Shown piece by piece: positions 52,345-61,183 of a stretch of DNA of 64,000 nucleotides. The stretch lies in the NCBI RefSeq assembly GCF_001557535.2, contig NZ_CP014307.1:868001-932000 (forward strand), given 5' to 3'. The notes beneath the pieces were generated by a model. It worked only from the letters and a program-made list of their open reading frames with translations. It was not told where the DNA came from and ran no database searches. Numbering within the stretch: position 1 is the stretch's first letter; every line of letters starts with the position of its first letter. The DNA is from Burkholderia sp. PAMC 26561 (GTDB lineage: Bacteria > Pseudomonadota > Gammaproteobacteria > Burkholderiales > Burkholderiaceae). The position numbers were made by a program, and so were the translations under genes.

Positions 52345-55343
52345 GCCAGAAAGACCGACTCGCTACGGGCGGGCGCATCAATCGCGCGATCTCGCTCACG
52401 TTCACGTTCAACGGCAAGACGTATCAGGGCCATCAGGGCGACACGCTCGCGTCCGCGCTGCTCGCCAATGGTGTGCACTTTGTCGCGCGTAGCTGGAAGT
52501 ACCATCGGCCGCGCGGCATTGTGACAGCCGACGTTGCCGAGCCGAATGCGGTCGTCCAGCTCGAGACCGGCGCTTATACCGTGCCGAATGCGCGTGCGAC
52601 GGAAATCGAGTTGTATCAAGGGCTGGTCGCCACGAGCGTGAACGCGAAGCCGAGCATTGAAAACGATCGCATGGCGGTGAACCAGAAGATCGCGCGTTTC
52701 ATTCCCGCCGGTTTCTATTACAAGACCTTCATGTGGCCGCGCAAGTTCTGGCCGAAGTACGAAGAAGTGATTCGCGACGCCGCCGGCCTCGGCAAGGCGC
52801 CGGAACAAGTCGATGCCGACCGCTACGACAAGTGCTTCGCGCATTGCGACGTGCTCGTGGTCGGCGCGGGTCCTTCGGGCCTTGCTGCGGCGCATGCGGC
52901 GGCTTTGTCGGGCGCGCGTGTGTTTCTCGTCGATGACCAGCCGGAACTCGGTGGCTCGCTGCTGTCGTGCCGCGCGGAAATCGATGGTGCGCCTGGCTTG
53001 AAATGGGCGCAAAAGATCGAAGCCGAATTGCGCAAGATGCCCGATGTGAAGATCCTGTGCCGCAGCACGGCGTTTGGGTATCAGGACCACAACCTCGTCA
53101 CCGTCACGCAGCGTCTGACTGAGCATCTGCCGGTATCGATGAGAAAGGGTACGCGCGAACTGATGTGGAAAATTCGCGCCAAGCGCGTGATTCTCGCGAC
53201 CGGCGCGCAGGAACGCCCCATCGTATTTGGCAACAACGACCTTCCGGGCGTGATGCTGGCGTCGGCCGTGTCTTCGTATCTGCATCGCTTCGCCGTGCTG
53301 CCGGGACGTAACGCGGTGGTGTTCACGAACAACGACAGCGGCTACCAATGTGCACTGGATCTGAAGGCTGCGGGCGCGCAAGTGACCGTCGTGGACCCTC
53401 GTCTCGCCGATGAAAAAGGCGCGCTGCAGGCTCAGGCAAAACGTTATGGCGTAAAGGTGCTGAACGGATCGGTCGTGACGGTTGCGCAGGGCAAGCTGCG
53501 GGTTGCATCGGTTGAAATCAACGCTTATTCGAACGCCACCGTTGGCGCAAAGCAAGCCGACCTGCCTTGCGACCTGCTCGCCATGTCCGGCGGCTGGAGC
53601 CCGATCCTGCACCTGTTCGCACAGTCCGGCGGCAAGGCGCACTGGCATGACGAAAAACTGTGTTTCGTCCCCGGCAAGGCCATGCAAGCCGAGAGCAGCG
53701 TGGGCGGTTGCGCGGGCGAATTCACGCTTGCTCGCGCGATTCGTTTTGCCGTCGATGCAGGCGTGGATGCAGCGCGTGCGGTCGGCTTGATCGTCGCACG
53801 CCCGACGCCCGTGCAAGTCGCCGAGATCAGCGAAGCACCGTTGACGCCGCTTTGGCTCGTCGGCGGCCGCGAGCTGGCGACGCGGGGTCCCAAGCAGTTC
53901 ATCGACTATCAAAACGATGTATCCGCCGCCGATATTTTCCTTGCGGCGCGCGAAGGTTTCGAGTCGGTCGAGCACGTGAAGCGCTATACGGCGATGGGAT
54001 TCGGCACGGATCAGGGCAAACTCGGCAATATCAACGGCATGGCGATTCTCGCGCAAGCCTTGAACAAGACCATCCCCGAAACAGGCACGACGACCTTCCG
54101 TCCGAACTACACGCCGGTGACCTTCGGCACGTTCGCCGGCCGCGAGCTGGGCGAGTTTCTCGATCCGGTCCGCAAGACTGCGGTGCACGAGTGGCACGTT
54201 GAAAACGGCGCTGCGTTCGAAGATGTGGGCAACTGGAAACGGCCCTGGTATTACCCGCGTCCGGGTGAAGACATGCACGCAGCGGTCGCCCGTGAATCGC
54301 TCGCCACGCGTACGAGCGTCGGCATCCTCGATGCATCGACGCTTGGCAAGATCGACATTCAAGGTCCCGACGCCGCGAAGCTGCTCAACTGGGTCTACAC
54401 AAACCCGTGGAGCAAGCTGGAAGTGGGCAAATGCCGCTACGGCCTGATGCTCGATGAAAACGGCATGATCTTCGACGACGGCGTGACCGTACGTCTCGCC
54501 GACCAGCACTACATGATGACGACCACCACCGGCGGCGCGGCTCGCGTGCTGACGTGGCTCGAACGCTGGTTGCAGACCGAGTGGCCGGACATGCGCGTGC
54601 GCCTGGCATCGGTGACGGATCACTGGGCGACCTTTGCCGTGGTCGGACCGAACAGCCGCAAAGTCCTGCAGAAGGTCTGTCGCGATATCGACTTCGCGAA
54701 TGCCGCGTTTCCGTTCATGAGCTTTCGAGAAGGGACTGTCGCGGGCGCGGCATCACGTGTCATGCGCATCAGCTTTTCCGGCGAACTGGCATACGAAGTG
54801 AACGTGCCCGCGAACGTGGGGCGCGCGGTGTGGGAAGCGTTGATGGCGGCCGGCGCCGAGTTTGACATCACGCCTTATGGCACGGAAACCATGCACGTGT
54901 TGCGTGCGGAGAAGGGTTACATCATCGTGGGCCAGGATACCGATGGTTCCATGACGCCGTACGACCTTGGCATGGGCGGGCTCGTTGCGAAGTCGAAGGA
55001 CTTTCTTGGCAAGCGTTCGCTGACGCGTTCGGATACGGCCAAGGCGGGACGCAAGCAACTGGTCGGACTGCTCGCCGAAGACGGGTCGTTCGTGATCCCG
55101 GAAGGCTCGCAAATCGTCGCAGGTCCGTTCAGCGGAGAGACAGCACCGATGCTCGGCCATGTCACCTCCAGCTATTTCAGCCCTATTTTAAAGCGCTCGA
55201 TTGCGATGGCCGTGATCAAGGGCGGTCTCGACAAGATCGGCGAGTCAGTGATGATTCCGCTTGCCGGCGGCAAGCAGATGCCGGCAAAAATCACCAGCTC
55301 GGTGTTCTACGACAGCGAAGGAGCACGTCAACATGTGGAATGA
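52341..55343 (+). CDS. soxA: Sarcosine oxidase alpha subunit
   Basis: A 1000-aa multidomain subunit. An N-terminal 2Fe-2S-like ferredoxin fold (ISLTFTFNGKTYQGHQGDTLASALLANG over its length) is followed by the NAD-binding Rossmann domain with CDVLVVGAGPSGLAAAHAA (about 170-190), and, from about 600, an aminomethyltransferase (GcvT)-like domain that binds tetrahydrofolate and captures the imine as 5,10-methylene-THF. The last part shows MSFREGTVAGAASRVMRISFSGELAYE and GYIIVGQDTDGSMTPYDLGMGGL. Length is typical. Confidence 0.96.
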   Translation: MSQKDRLATGGRINRAISLTFTFNGKTYQGHQGDTLASALLANGVHFVARSWKYHRPRGIVTADVAEPNAVVQLETGAYTVPNARATEIELYQGLVATSVNAKPSIENDRMAVNQKIARFIPAGFYYKTFMWPRKFWPKYEEVIRDAAGLGKAPEQVDADRYDKCFAHCDVLVVGAGPSGLAAAHAAALSGARVFLVDDQPELGGSLLSCRAEIDGAPGLKWAQKIEAELRKMPDVKILCRSTAFGYQDHNLVTVTQRLTEHLPVSMRKGTRELMWKIRAKRVILATGAQERPIVFGNNDLPGVMLASAVSSYLHRFAVLPGRNAVVFTNNDSGYQCALDLKAAGAQVTVVDPRLADEKGALQAQAKRYGVKVLNGSVVTVAQGKLRVASVEINAYSNATVGAKQADLPCDLLAMSGGWSPILHLFAQSGGKAHWHDEKLCFVPGKAMQAESSVGGCAGEFTLARAIRFAVDAGVDAARAVGLIVARPTPVQVAEISEAPLTPLWLVGGRELATRGPKQFIDYQNDVSAADIFLAAREGFESVEHVKRYTAMGFGTDQGKLGNINGMAILAQALNKTIPETGTTTFRPNYTPVTFGTFAGRELGEFLDPVRKTAVHEWHVENGAAFEDVGNWKRPWYYPRPGEDMHAAVARESLATRTSVGILDASTLGKIDIQGPDAAKLLNWVYTNPWSKLEVGKCRYGLMLDENGMIFDDGVTVRLADQHYMMTTTTGGAARVLTWLERWLQTEWPDMRVRLASVTDHWATFAVVGPNSRKVLQKVCRDIDFANAAFPFMSFREGTVAGAASRVMRISFSGELAYEVNVPANVGRAVWEALMAAGAEFDITPYGTETMHVLRAEKGYIIVGQDTDGSMTPYDLGMGGLVAKSKDFLGKRSLTRSDTAKAGRKQLVGLLAEDGSFVIPEGSQIVAGPFSGETAPMLGHVTSSYFSPILKRSIAMAVIKGGLDKIGESVMIPLAGGKQMPAKITSSVFYDSEGARQHVE

Positions 55344-55983
55344 AAACGGCAGCAATCAGACGGTCGTCGATCGTGCAATCGGGCAGGGCGTGTGGCAGGA
55401 ATCGCCGCTGGTGGGCACGGACGGGCTGCTGAAGAAACATCTGGCTGCGGGATCGAAGGCGTTTCGTCTCGTCGAGCGGCCGTTCCTCGAACTGGTAAAT
55501 CTGCGAGGCGATCTGCGCGATGCAGCGTTCGTTGCCGCCGTTGAAAGCGTGCTTGGCTGCAAACCGCCCGAGGAGGCGAACACCACGGCGACAGGCAATG
55601 GCTACGATCTGCTGTGGCTCGGTCCCGATGAATGGCTCGTGCGCTCGGTGGCATCGCATTCGGCCACGCAAGCGGCGCCGATGGAAGCAAAACTGCGCAA
55701 CGCGTTCAGAGGTCTGTTCGCAGCCGCGGTGGATATCGGCAGTGGTTATACCGTGCTGGAAATAAGCGGTGCACGTACGCGCGATGTCCTCGCCCGCGGC
55801 TGTCCGCTCGACTTGCATCCGCGTTTGTTCGGCGCGGGACAATGTGCGCAGAGTCATTACTTTAAGGCATCGGTGACGATCGTTCCGACTGGAGATGACA
55901 GCTTCGACCTCGTGATCCGCCGCAGCTTCGCGGACTACTTCGTGAAGATCATGCTCGACGCGGCAGAGCCGCTTTTGTCGTGA
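55333..55983 (+). CDS. soxG: Sarcosine oxidase gamma subunit
   Basis: A 216-aa GcvT-like structural subunit. It shows PFLELVNLRGDLRDAAFVAAVESVLG, the block YDLLWLGPDEWLVRS, VDIGSGYTVLEISGARTRDVLARGCPLDLHP and QSHYFKASVTIV typical of SoxG. The ATG at 55333 overlaps the end of soxA by 11 bases, indicating translational coupling. Confidence 0.93.
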   Translation: MWNENGSNQTVVDRAIGQGVWQESPLVGTDGLLKKHLAAGSKAFRLVERPFLELVNLRGDLRDAAFVAAVESVLGCKPPEEANTTATGNGYDLLWLGPDEWLVRSVASHSATQAAPMEAKLRNAFRGLFAAAVDIGSGYTVLEISGARTRDVLARGCPLDLHPRLFGAGQCAQSHYFKASVTIVPTGDDSFDLVIRRSFADYFVKIMLDAAEPLLS

Positions 55984-56447
55984 AACTGTACGAACCGATC
56001 GGGCCTGGAGGCCGCGGCTGGCGCATCGTGGTCGATGAGCTGGTCGTGCCTACACGCATCGGCTTGTATGAACGCGAGTATCTTGCGCCGCAGCCCGTTG
56101 TTATCGATGCGAGCCTGCATTATCGATGCGTGCCGGTTGAAGGCGATCGCTCCGGGTTGATTGATTACGAGGCTTGGTGCACACGGGTCTCGACATATCT
56201 CGAGAGCAAGCCGCATACGCGTTTGCTGGAAACGCTCGCCGTCGAAGTGGCAGCGCTGTCGTTCACGGAGTGGCCCGCGCTCGATGCGCTCACGCTGCTT
56301 TTGTACAAGCCGAAGATTCGTGAGGGCACGCGGCGTGTAGGCGTCGAGCTAGACTGGCACCGGGCGGACTTCGACTCATGGCGCGCGTCTGCCGAGTCGC
56401 ATTCGATTGCAGTGCACCGAACCGTCGATGACGTCCACGCGCATTGA
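55980..56447 (+). CDS. FolB-like dihydroneopterin aldolase family protein
   Basis: A 155-aa tunnelling-fold pterin protein. WRIVVDELVVPTRIGLYEREYLAPQPVVID matches the FolB entry region and DYEAWCTRVSTYLESKPHTRLLETLAVEVAALSF the catalytic helix area (Glu in LLETLA). It starts at a GTG overlapping the soxG stop (GTGA). FolB homologues are regular members of sox operons, presumably boosting folate supply for methylene-THF formation; the true biosynthetic folB is probably elsewhere. Confidence 0.85.
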   Translation: MKLYEPIGPGGRGWRIVVDELVVPTRIGLYEREYLAPQPVVIDASLHYRCVPVEGDRSGLIDYEAWCTRVSTYLESKPHTRLLETLAVEVAALSFTEWPALDALTLLLYKPKIREGTRRVGVELDWHRADFDSWRASAESHSIAVHRTVDDVHAH

Positions 56448-56691
56448 AACCGCCGGGCTTTCGCAGCTTGCTTGCGAACAACGCGATGCAGAAGCGGCCC
56501 TCGCGCTGCTTGATAGAAGCATCGCATTGGGGCACCGACGCATAGCGCTTATCCGATACCTGCATGCGCAGTATCTCGATGCACCGCTTTCAGCGCAGCA
56601 TCATGATTACGTGCACAAGATTGCAGAACGCCTGAGCGCCGAGACCATCGTGCGCATTGCGATGGCCGCTCGCTCGCGCTTCGAGCAATGA
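56428..56691 (+). CDS. Small uncharacterised protein at end of sox operon
   Basis: An 87-aa helical protein (MTSTRIETAGLSQLACEQRD onward) overlapping the folB-like gene by 20 bases and ending two bases before the convergent flippase gene. QHHDYVHKIAERLSAETIVRIAMAARSRFEQ forms a predicted amphipathic C-terminal helix. No domain recognised; tight overlap implies cotranslation with the folate/sarcosine genes. Confidence 0.75.
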   Translation: MTSTRIETAGLSQLACEQRDAEAALALLDRSIALGHRRIALIRYLHAQYLDAPLSAQHHDYVHKIAERLSAETIVRIAMAARSRFEQ

Positions 56692-56692
56692 A

Positions 56693-57922
56693 TCAGTCGA
56701 CCCGGATGGCGTGCGCGGATCGCTGCACCACGACAAGCGACGCAAGCAGAACCGATCCGCACGACACCACCACCGACAGCGCCGCACCCACCACGCCGAA
56801 TATCAGGCAAAGGCAGGAGAGCAATGCGAGTGACACGCCAACTTCCATTGTCGACAAGATGACGAAGGTTCGTTTGCTGATCGAAAACACGGTTATCGAT
56901 ATCAGCCTGCACGCGAACATCAGCGATGCACCTAAAAAGATCAGGAACAGGAACAGGCATTGTCTTGAAGGTGAACCAAGACTTGCCGTGGGAAAGAGCC
57001 TGATCTTGAAGGCGAGAAACGCGCCAAACGTCAGCAAGGCGCAGATCGCGATTGCAACGCCAAATAGGGACATTCTCGAAAGATGTCTGCGCAAGGCGCG
57101 CAGCCAGGCAAGCATTCGCGAATGAAGGACCAGCGCCAACGCTTGCCCGAAATTGAACGCGAGGTTATGCACGCTTTTCGCGCCTCGATACAGCGCGGCG
57201 CCCGCAGGTCCAAGAAGCATGGCGGCGATGATCACGTCGAGATGCTTCGCTCCTGAAAATATCGCGTTCGAATACCAGCTGCTGATCAGCTCCTTACCGC
57301 CGAGACTGACCAGATGCCGCAATGCGGCCGGACCCGCCGGTGCGGCAGGTTCAGGTGTACGCACTATCAGGTAAGCACCAAGCAGCATCGTCCCGTACGA
57401 ACCTTCCACGAGCAAAAGCAAATCAGGCAGATAGAGCGACCATGACGGATGTGTCGCGATGAGCCAGACCACCGAGCAACGGCACAACGCCGACACAGTG
57501 GAGACAGCACATATCGCGGCGTTTCCGCCCTTGAGCCGAAGATAGCCGAGCGCAAAATGCGAGGTCGCATAACCGACGGGCGCGATGACGAGCATCGGCA
57601 AGATCTGAGGTAATGCGATCGCTCCCGAGGCGGACATGATCCAGGCCGCGATGCTGAAAAACAAAGCCGAACCTGTTGCGCTGACCGTGTCCAGAAACAG
57701 CAGACTTGGAAAACGCTCACGAATTTTAGTGACGCTATACAGCCGGGCAGAACCGAAATTGAATACATCTATTGAAACGAAAAACAGTGCCAGCAACGCG
57801 TAAGAGCGGCCTAGCCACGCTGCGTCCAGATACTTCAGTGCGAAGACGACCGCGACAAAATTGCTTACGGCCGGCAATGCCGAGCCGAGCATGACATAAA
57901 CCAGATCCTTACGCATTGCCAT
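56693..57922 (-). CDS. Wzx-type polysaccharide flippase
   Basis: A 409-aa membrane protein of the polysaccharide-transporter/MOP superfamily with about 12 helices and a positively charged N-terminus (MAMRKDLVYVMLGSALPAVSNFVAVV in family register). It would flip lipid-linked repeat units across the inner membrane. An alternative ATG at 57916 follows the first by two codons. The start overlaps the end of the glycosyltransferase gene at 57909. It is the last gene seen in the leftward exopolysaccharide operon. Confidence 0.82.
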   Translation of the reverse strand: MAMRKDLVYVMLGSALPAVSNFVAVVFALKYLDAAWLGRSYALLALFFVSIDVFNFGSARLYSVTKIRERFPSLLFLDTVSATGSALFFSIAAWIMSASGAIALPQILPMLVIAPVGYATSHFALGYLRLKGGNAAICAVSTVSALCRCSVVWLIATHPSWSLYLPDLLLLVEGSYGTMLLGAYLIVRTPEPAAPAGPAALRHLVSLGGKELISSWYSNAIFSGAKHLDVIIAAMLLGPAGAALYRGAKSVHNLAFNFGQALALVLHSRMLAWLRALRRHLSRMSLFGVAIAICALLTFGAFLAFKIRLFPTASLGSPSRQCLFLFLIFLGASLMFACRLISITVFSISKRTFVILSTMEVGVSLALLSCLCLIFGVVGAALSVVVSCGSVLLASLVVVQRSAHAIRVD

Positions 57923-59090
57923 GTGCCTTCAGCAGCGCGTCGCAGTAGGTTCGATAACGGGCTTGTAACGCGTCGAAACCAAAGGGGAGCGCCGCTTCTC
58001 GCGCGGCCTTCGCTCGTGCCTGCAGGAGTGACCGGTCCCGAGCCAGCATTTCGATGCTTGAAACCAGGGCGGCAACGTCGCCGGGCGCGACCATGCTCTC
58101 TTCGCCCAGCACTTCCGGAATACCGCCTACGTTCGACGCAATGACCGGCGTTCCCGCGGCCATTGCCTCCAGCATCGCGCGCGGCATGCCTTCCTGAAAG
58201 GACGGCAATACAAACAAGTCATGTTCTGCGACGTGATCCGCGACGAGATCGGCATTGACGATGCCGACAAACGTAACGTGATCGCCAAGCCCCAGTTGCG
58301 CCGCTTGCGTTTCGAATTCGGGGCGCAGCGCACCGTCGCCGATCAGGGTCAGTTCGACGGCGATGTCCCGCTTATGCAGATCCGCGACTGCTTGCAGCAG
58401 GACGCCATGGCCTTTGCTGTGGTTGTGCATCATCGCGGTGTTGATCAATCGTAATCCGCCGTCGGGGCGCGGCGTCCTGACCAGGGGCGTTTCAAACAAC
58501 GCATCCTTCAGATAGACGTCGCTGAACCCAAACATCATGTCTGCGTGTGTTGCAGGATACTTGCGCTGCAGGTACTCGCTTGTCACGTAGCGGACGGTAA
58601 CTGCACGAAGTGCAGCTATTCGCGTCGTCCAGCAATGAACGAGACGCGCAACACGCCGCAACGGGTGCCTTGATGCAGACGCGCCAAAGTAATCGGCAGG
58701 ATCGGCGACGACTTCGGCCGAAAAGCGCTTGCCGCCGATCAAACAAATGAATAACGCAAGCGACGCAATATTTCCGGGGAACCGGATCAACACAACAGGC
58801 GCCGTAACAAGCTGTCGATAAAGCCTTATCAGCAAGCGCGGCACGCTCGTGATCAACGCACGCACGCCGCGATTCGCGCCGAGATCGACGAACGAAACGT
58901 GTTCGCCCGTCACGCGTTCACCAATTGCCTCCATTGCGGGAAATGAGCGCGCAACGATCACGACTTGATCGAAAGAATCTGTGAAGCGTGCGCCAAACCG
59001 CGCATAGCTCATGTGGGGACTCAGGATATCTTCACCGACACGACGGAAGTTACCGTCCATGATCAGCGTTATCGAACGTGCGCAGTTCAT
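57909..59090 (-). CDS. Glycosyltransferase family 4-like
   Basis: A 393-aa GT-B glycosyltransferase. The C-terminal nucleotide-sugar site shows LTLIGDGALRPEFETQAAQLGL, VTFVGIVNADLVADHV and FVLPSFQEGMPRAMLEAMAAGTPVIAS with the E-x7-E motif. The ATG at 59090 is chosen because GGAGG lies eight bases upstream. It overlaps the pyruvyltransferase gene by 41 bases. Acceptor and donor are unknown. Confidence 0.87.
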   Translation of the reverse strand: MNCARSITLIMDGNFRRVGEDILSPHMSYARFGARFTDSFDQVVIVARSFPAMEAIGERVTGEHVSFVDLGANRGVRALITSVPRLLIRLYRQLVTAPVVLIRFPGNIASLALFICLIGGKRFSAEVVADPADYFGASASRHPLRRVARLVHCWTTRIAALRAVTVRYVTSEYLQRKYPATHADMMFGFSDVYLKDALFETPLVRTPRPDGGLRLINTAMMHNHSKGHGVLLQAVADLHKRDIAVELTLIGDGALRPEFETQAAQLGLGDHVTFVGIVNADLVADHVAEHDLFVLPSFQEGMPRAMLEAMAAGTPVIASNVGGIPEVLGEESMVAPGDVAALVSSIEMLARDRSLLQARAKAAREAALPFGFDALQARYRTYCDALLKAHGNA

Positions 59091-60141
59091 CTTTGATCGC
59101 CTCCACAAAGTGTTCATGGCTACGTTGAACATTCGACTCGACGCGCACCCAGTATTGCTCCTCGTCTTCTACGAGCAGGCGAACTGCATTCGCTACTGCA
59201 ATGGGATCAAAGTCGCTCGCATGAAATACGAAGTCGTCGAGCCCCAGATCGCCAAACGCTGCATGGCCCTTGCGTTCGTATGCGATGTGCACGCTCGGAA
59301 CACCGGCGAGCACGCTTTCGAGGCTGCCGTGAAGCCTCACCGAGACCACGATTGCAGAACGCTCGGCAAGCACGTCCTTGAGCATGGCCGCGTTGTCCAC
59401 TCCGAGATGCTCGCGATAAAAGACATCGTCGCTGTTGCCGCGACCGCGCGCCTGTATCGCTAGCTTTGCGTCAGGCAGAAGCGTCATAAGCGCGTGCACG
59501 CGTTCCAGATATGCATTGCGGTAAGGCTTGTTCTGCAGGTCCCGAAAGACGAGGTACACCTGCGGCGCTGCGATCCTTGTATGCCGCAAGGTGCCTGCCC
59601 CCGCTTCCTGCGCAATCTCCAGCACTACCAGATCGCCGGTTCTCGTGGCCGCCGGATGCGCGAGTTCGGACACGCTTTTGTCGTCGCGCAGGAAAATGCG
59701 TTCTACACGGCTTCGCACGATGCGCGCAAGCAGCTTTCCGGCGAATGTGTCGAACGGTCCAACGCTTTGCGGAAAGTAAATCCGGCGGCTCGAACCGCCG
59801 AACGAAGACATGAGGATCTGGCTACCATGTGCGATCAATGACTTCCATCCTTCCGGTCTGCTCGATGCACGCAAGTAGCCACCGCCCACGCCGAAGTACA
59901 CGGAACGTTGACGCAAGAACACGCCGAGAAACCGCCCGCGCAAGAATTCGCCGAGCGAAATGAGCCTGATATTCGCATCGTCGATATATCCGGCGAACGA
60001 TTCCTTGTCCAGGCATACGACAGTGATCGTCCTGGTTATGCCCGCATCGCGGATCGCCTTGAGACTGAGTTTGACCAGCAGTCCGTCGCCGCTGTTGTGC
60101 GAACTATAGGCGTGCAGCAGATAATAATCAGGGGCGTTCAT
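59050..60141 (-). CDS. Polysaccharide pyruvyltransferase family protein
   Basis: A 363-aa protein of the CsaB/WcaK/GumL-like family that adds ketal pyruvate to surface sugars from phosphoenolpyruvate. Features: N-terminal YYLLHAYSSHNSGDGLLVKLSLKAI, RIYFPQSVGPFDTFAGKLLARI and the C-terminal SVRLHGSLESVLAGVPSVHIAYERKG, with the conserved HG pair. It implies an acidic, pyruvylated exopolysaccharide. It overlaps both neighbouring glycosyltransferase genes. Confidence 0.85.
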   Translation of the reverse strand: MNAPDYYLLHAYSSHNSGDGLLVKLSLKAIRDAGITRTITVVCLDKESFAGYIDDANIRLISLGEFLRGRFLGVFLRQRSVYFGVGGGYLRASSRPEGWKSLIAHGSQILMSSFGGSSRRIYFPQSVGPFDTFAGKLLARIVRSRVERIFLRDDKSVSELAHPAATRTGDLVVLEIAQEAGAGTLRHTRIAAPQVYLVFRDLQNKPYRNAYLERVHALMTLLPDAKLAIQARGRGNSDDVFYREHLGVDNAAMLKDVLAERSAIVVSVRLHGSLESVLAGVPSVHIAYERKGHAAFGDLGLDDFVFHASDFDPIAVANAVRLLVEDEEQYWVRVESNVQRSHEHFVEAIKDELRTFDNADHGR

Positions 60142-61183
60142 AGCAACTCATCAAGGTGTTGAGGAAGCGGTCGATCTGAAACGTACTTTCGAACACGTGA
60201 CGCGCATTGGCGCCCATTCTTCTGCACTCGTCCAATGTGAGGCGGTTGAGGTTTTCGGCCAGGCACCTGCCCGTAAGCTCGCGAAGAATGACGCCGTTGT
60301 ATCCATGGATGACCTGCTCGGGTAACGAACTCTCACCCGACACGACAATCACCTTGCCCGCGCGCATTGCCTCGATGGGCACGAGCGCAAGCCCCTCCCA
60401 TCGCGACGGAACCACGATCACATCCATCTCGTGCATCGCGCGCCGTGTGCCGGCCGCATCCAGCCAGCCGTGATAGGTGATACGGGCATCGTTACCTGCT
60501 TCGATACCACCGCGTACCGCCGCGCCGAATGCGTGTATTTCAAGTCTTGCATCGAGTAACGGTAATGCTTCGAGAACGACATCAAAGCCCTTCTGATAAT
60601 CAAGGCGTCCGAAATAACCGACTTTCGTTGAATTCGTTTCGGCACGATATTCAGGAATCTGAAAACGTTCGTCGGGGGCGATACCCGTATAGATGAATTC
60701 GATCTTGTCTGCTGGAATGCGATATTTGCGCGCCGCACGCAATTCGTCAAATGACATGCAAAGTATCCGGTCGCAGCGTTGTGCGAGTACGCGCTCGACC
60801 AGACCATACGCCAACTTTGCCGGTGTCGTCACGTCGGTTTTGAGAAACGACCACGCGTGAGGCGTATAGAGAACCTTCGCACCCGGATGATTTCGCAAGC
60901 GCACATACATGCCGGGAAACGAACTGTGGCAATGAACAACATCGGCATGCAGCGACGCGATGCGCAGTTGCAGTGCCTTGGATATGGACCAGAATCTAGC
61001 CGGGTTGCGGCTTGACCGGTAATCGGCTACTTCAATGCCATCTATCTTCAATCCGCCTTCCACTTTGCTGGTATCGCAAAGCAGTGTGATGTCATGGCCT
61101 AGATCGCGTTGCTTCGCGGCTAGTGTCTGTACATAGGTTGCAATTCCGCCGGTCCAGGTCTCGACTACGTGAACAATTTTCAT
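60128..61183 (-). CDS. Glycosyltransferase family 4
   Basis: A 351-aa GT-B enzyme: N-terminal MKIVHVVETWTGGIATYVQTL (acceptor domain start) and HADVVHCHSSFPGMYVRLRN, C-terminal KVGYFGRLDYQKGFDVVLEAL and VIVVPSRWEGLALVPIEAMRAGKVIVVS with the E-x7-E donor motif. The start at 61183 is set by GGAGG nine bases upstream and the family N-terminus. It overlaps the Wzy-like gene by four bases. Confidence 0.9.
   Translation of the reverse strand: MKIVHVVETWTGGIATYVQTLAAKQRDLGHDITLLCDTSKVEGGLKIDGIEVADYRSSRNPARFWSISKALQLRIASLHADVVHCHSSFPGMYVRLRNHPGAKVLYTPHAWSFLKTDVTTPAKLAYGLVERVLAQRCDRILCMSFDELRAARKYRIPADKIEFIYTGIAPDERFQIPEYRAETNSTKVGYFGRLDYQKGFDVVLEALPLLDARLEIHAFGAAVRGGIEAGNDARITYHGWLDAAGTRRAMHEMDVIVVPSRWEGLALVPIEAMRAGKVIVVSGESSLPEQVIHGYNGVILRELTGRCLAENLNRLTLDECRRMGANARHVFESTFQIDRFLNTLMSCYERP

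Noticed and set aside
52281..54623. 780-codon open frame on the minus strand opposite soxA
   Set aside because: It is the antisense shadow of a clear soxA gene in GC-rich DNA; its translation is Arg/His/Gln-rich with no domain and no ribosome site.
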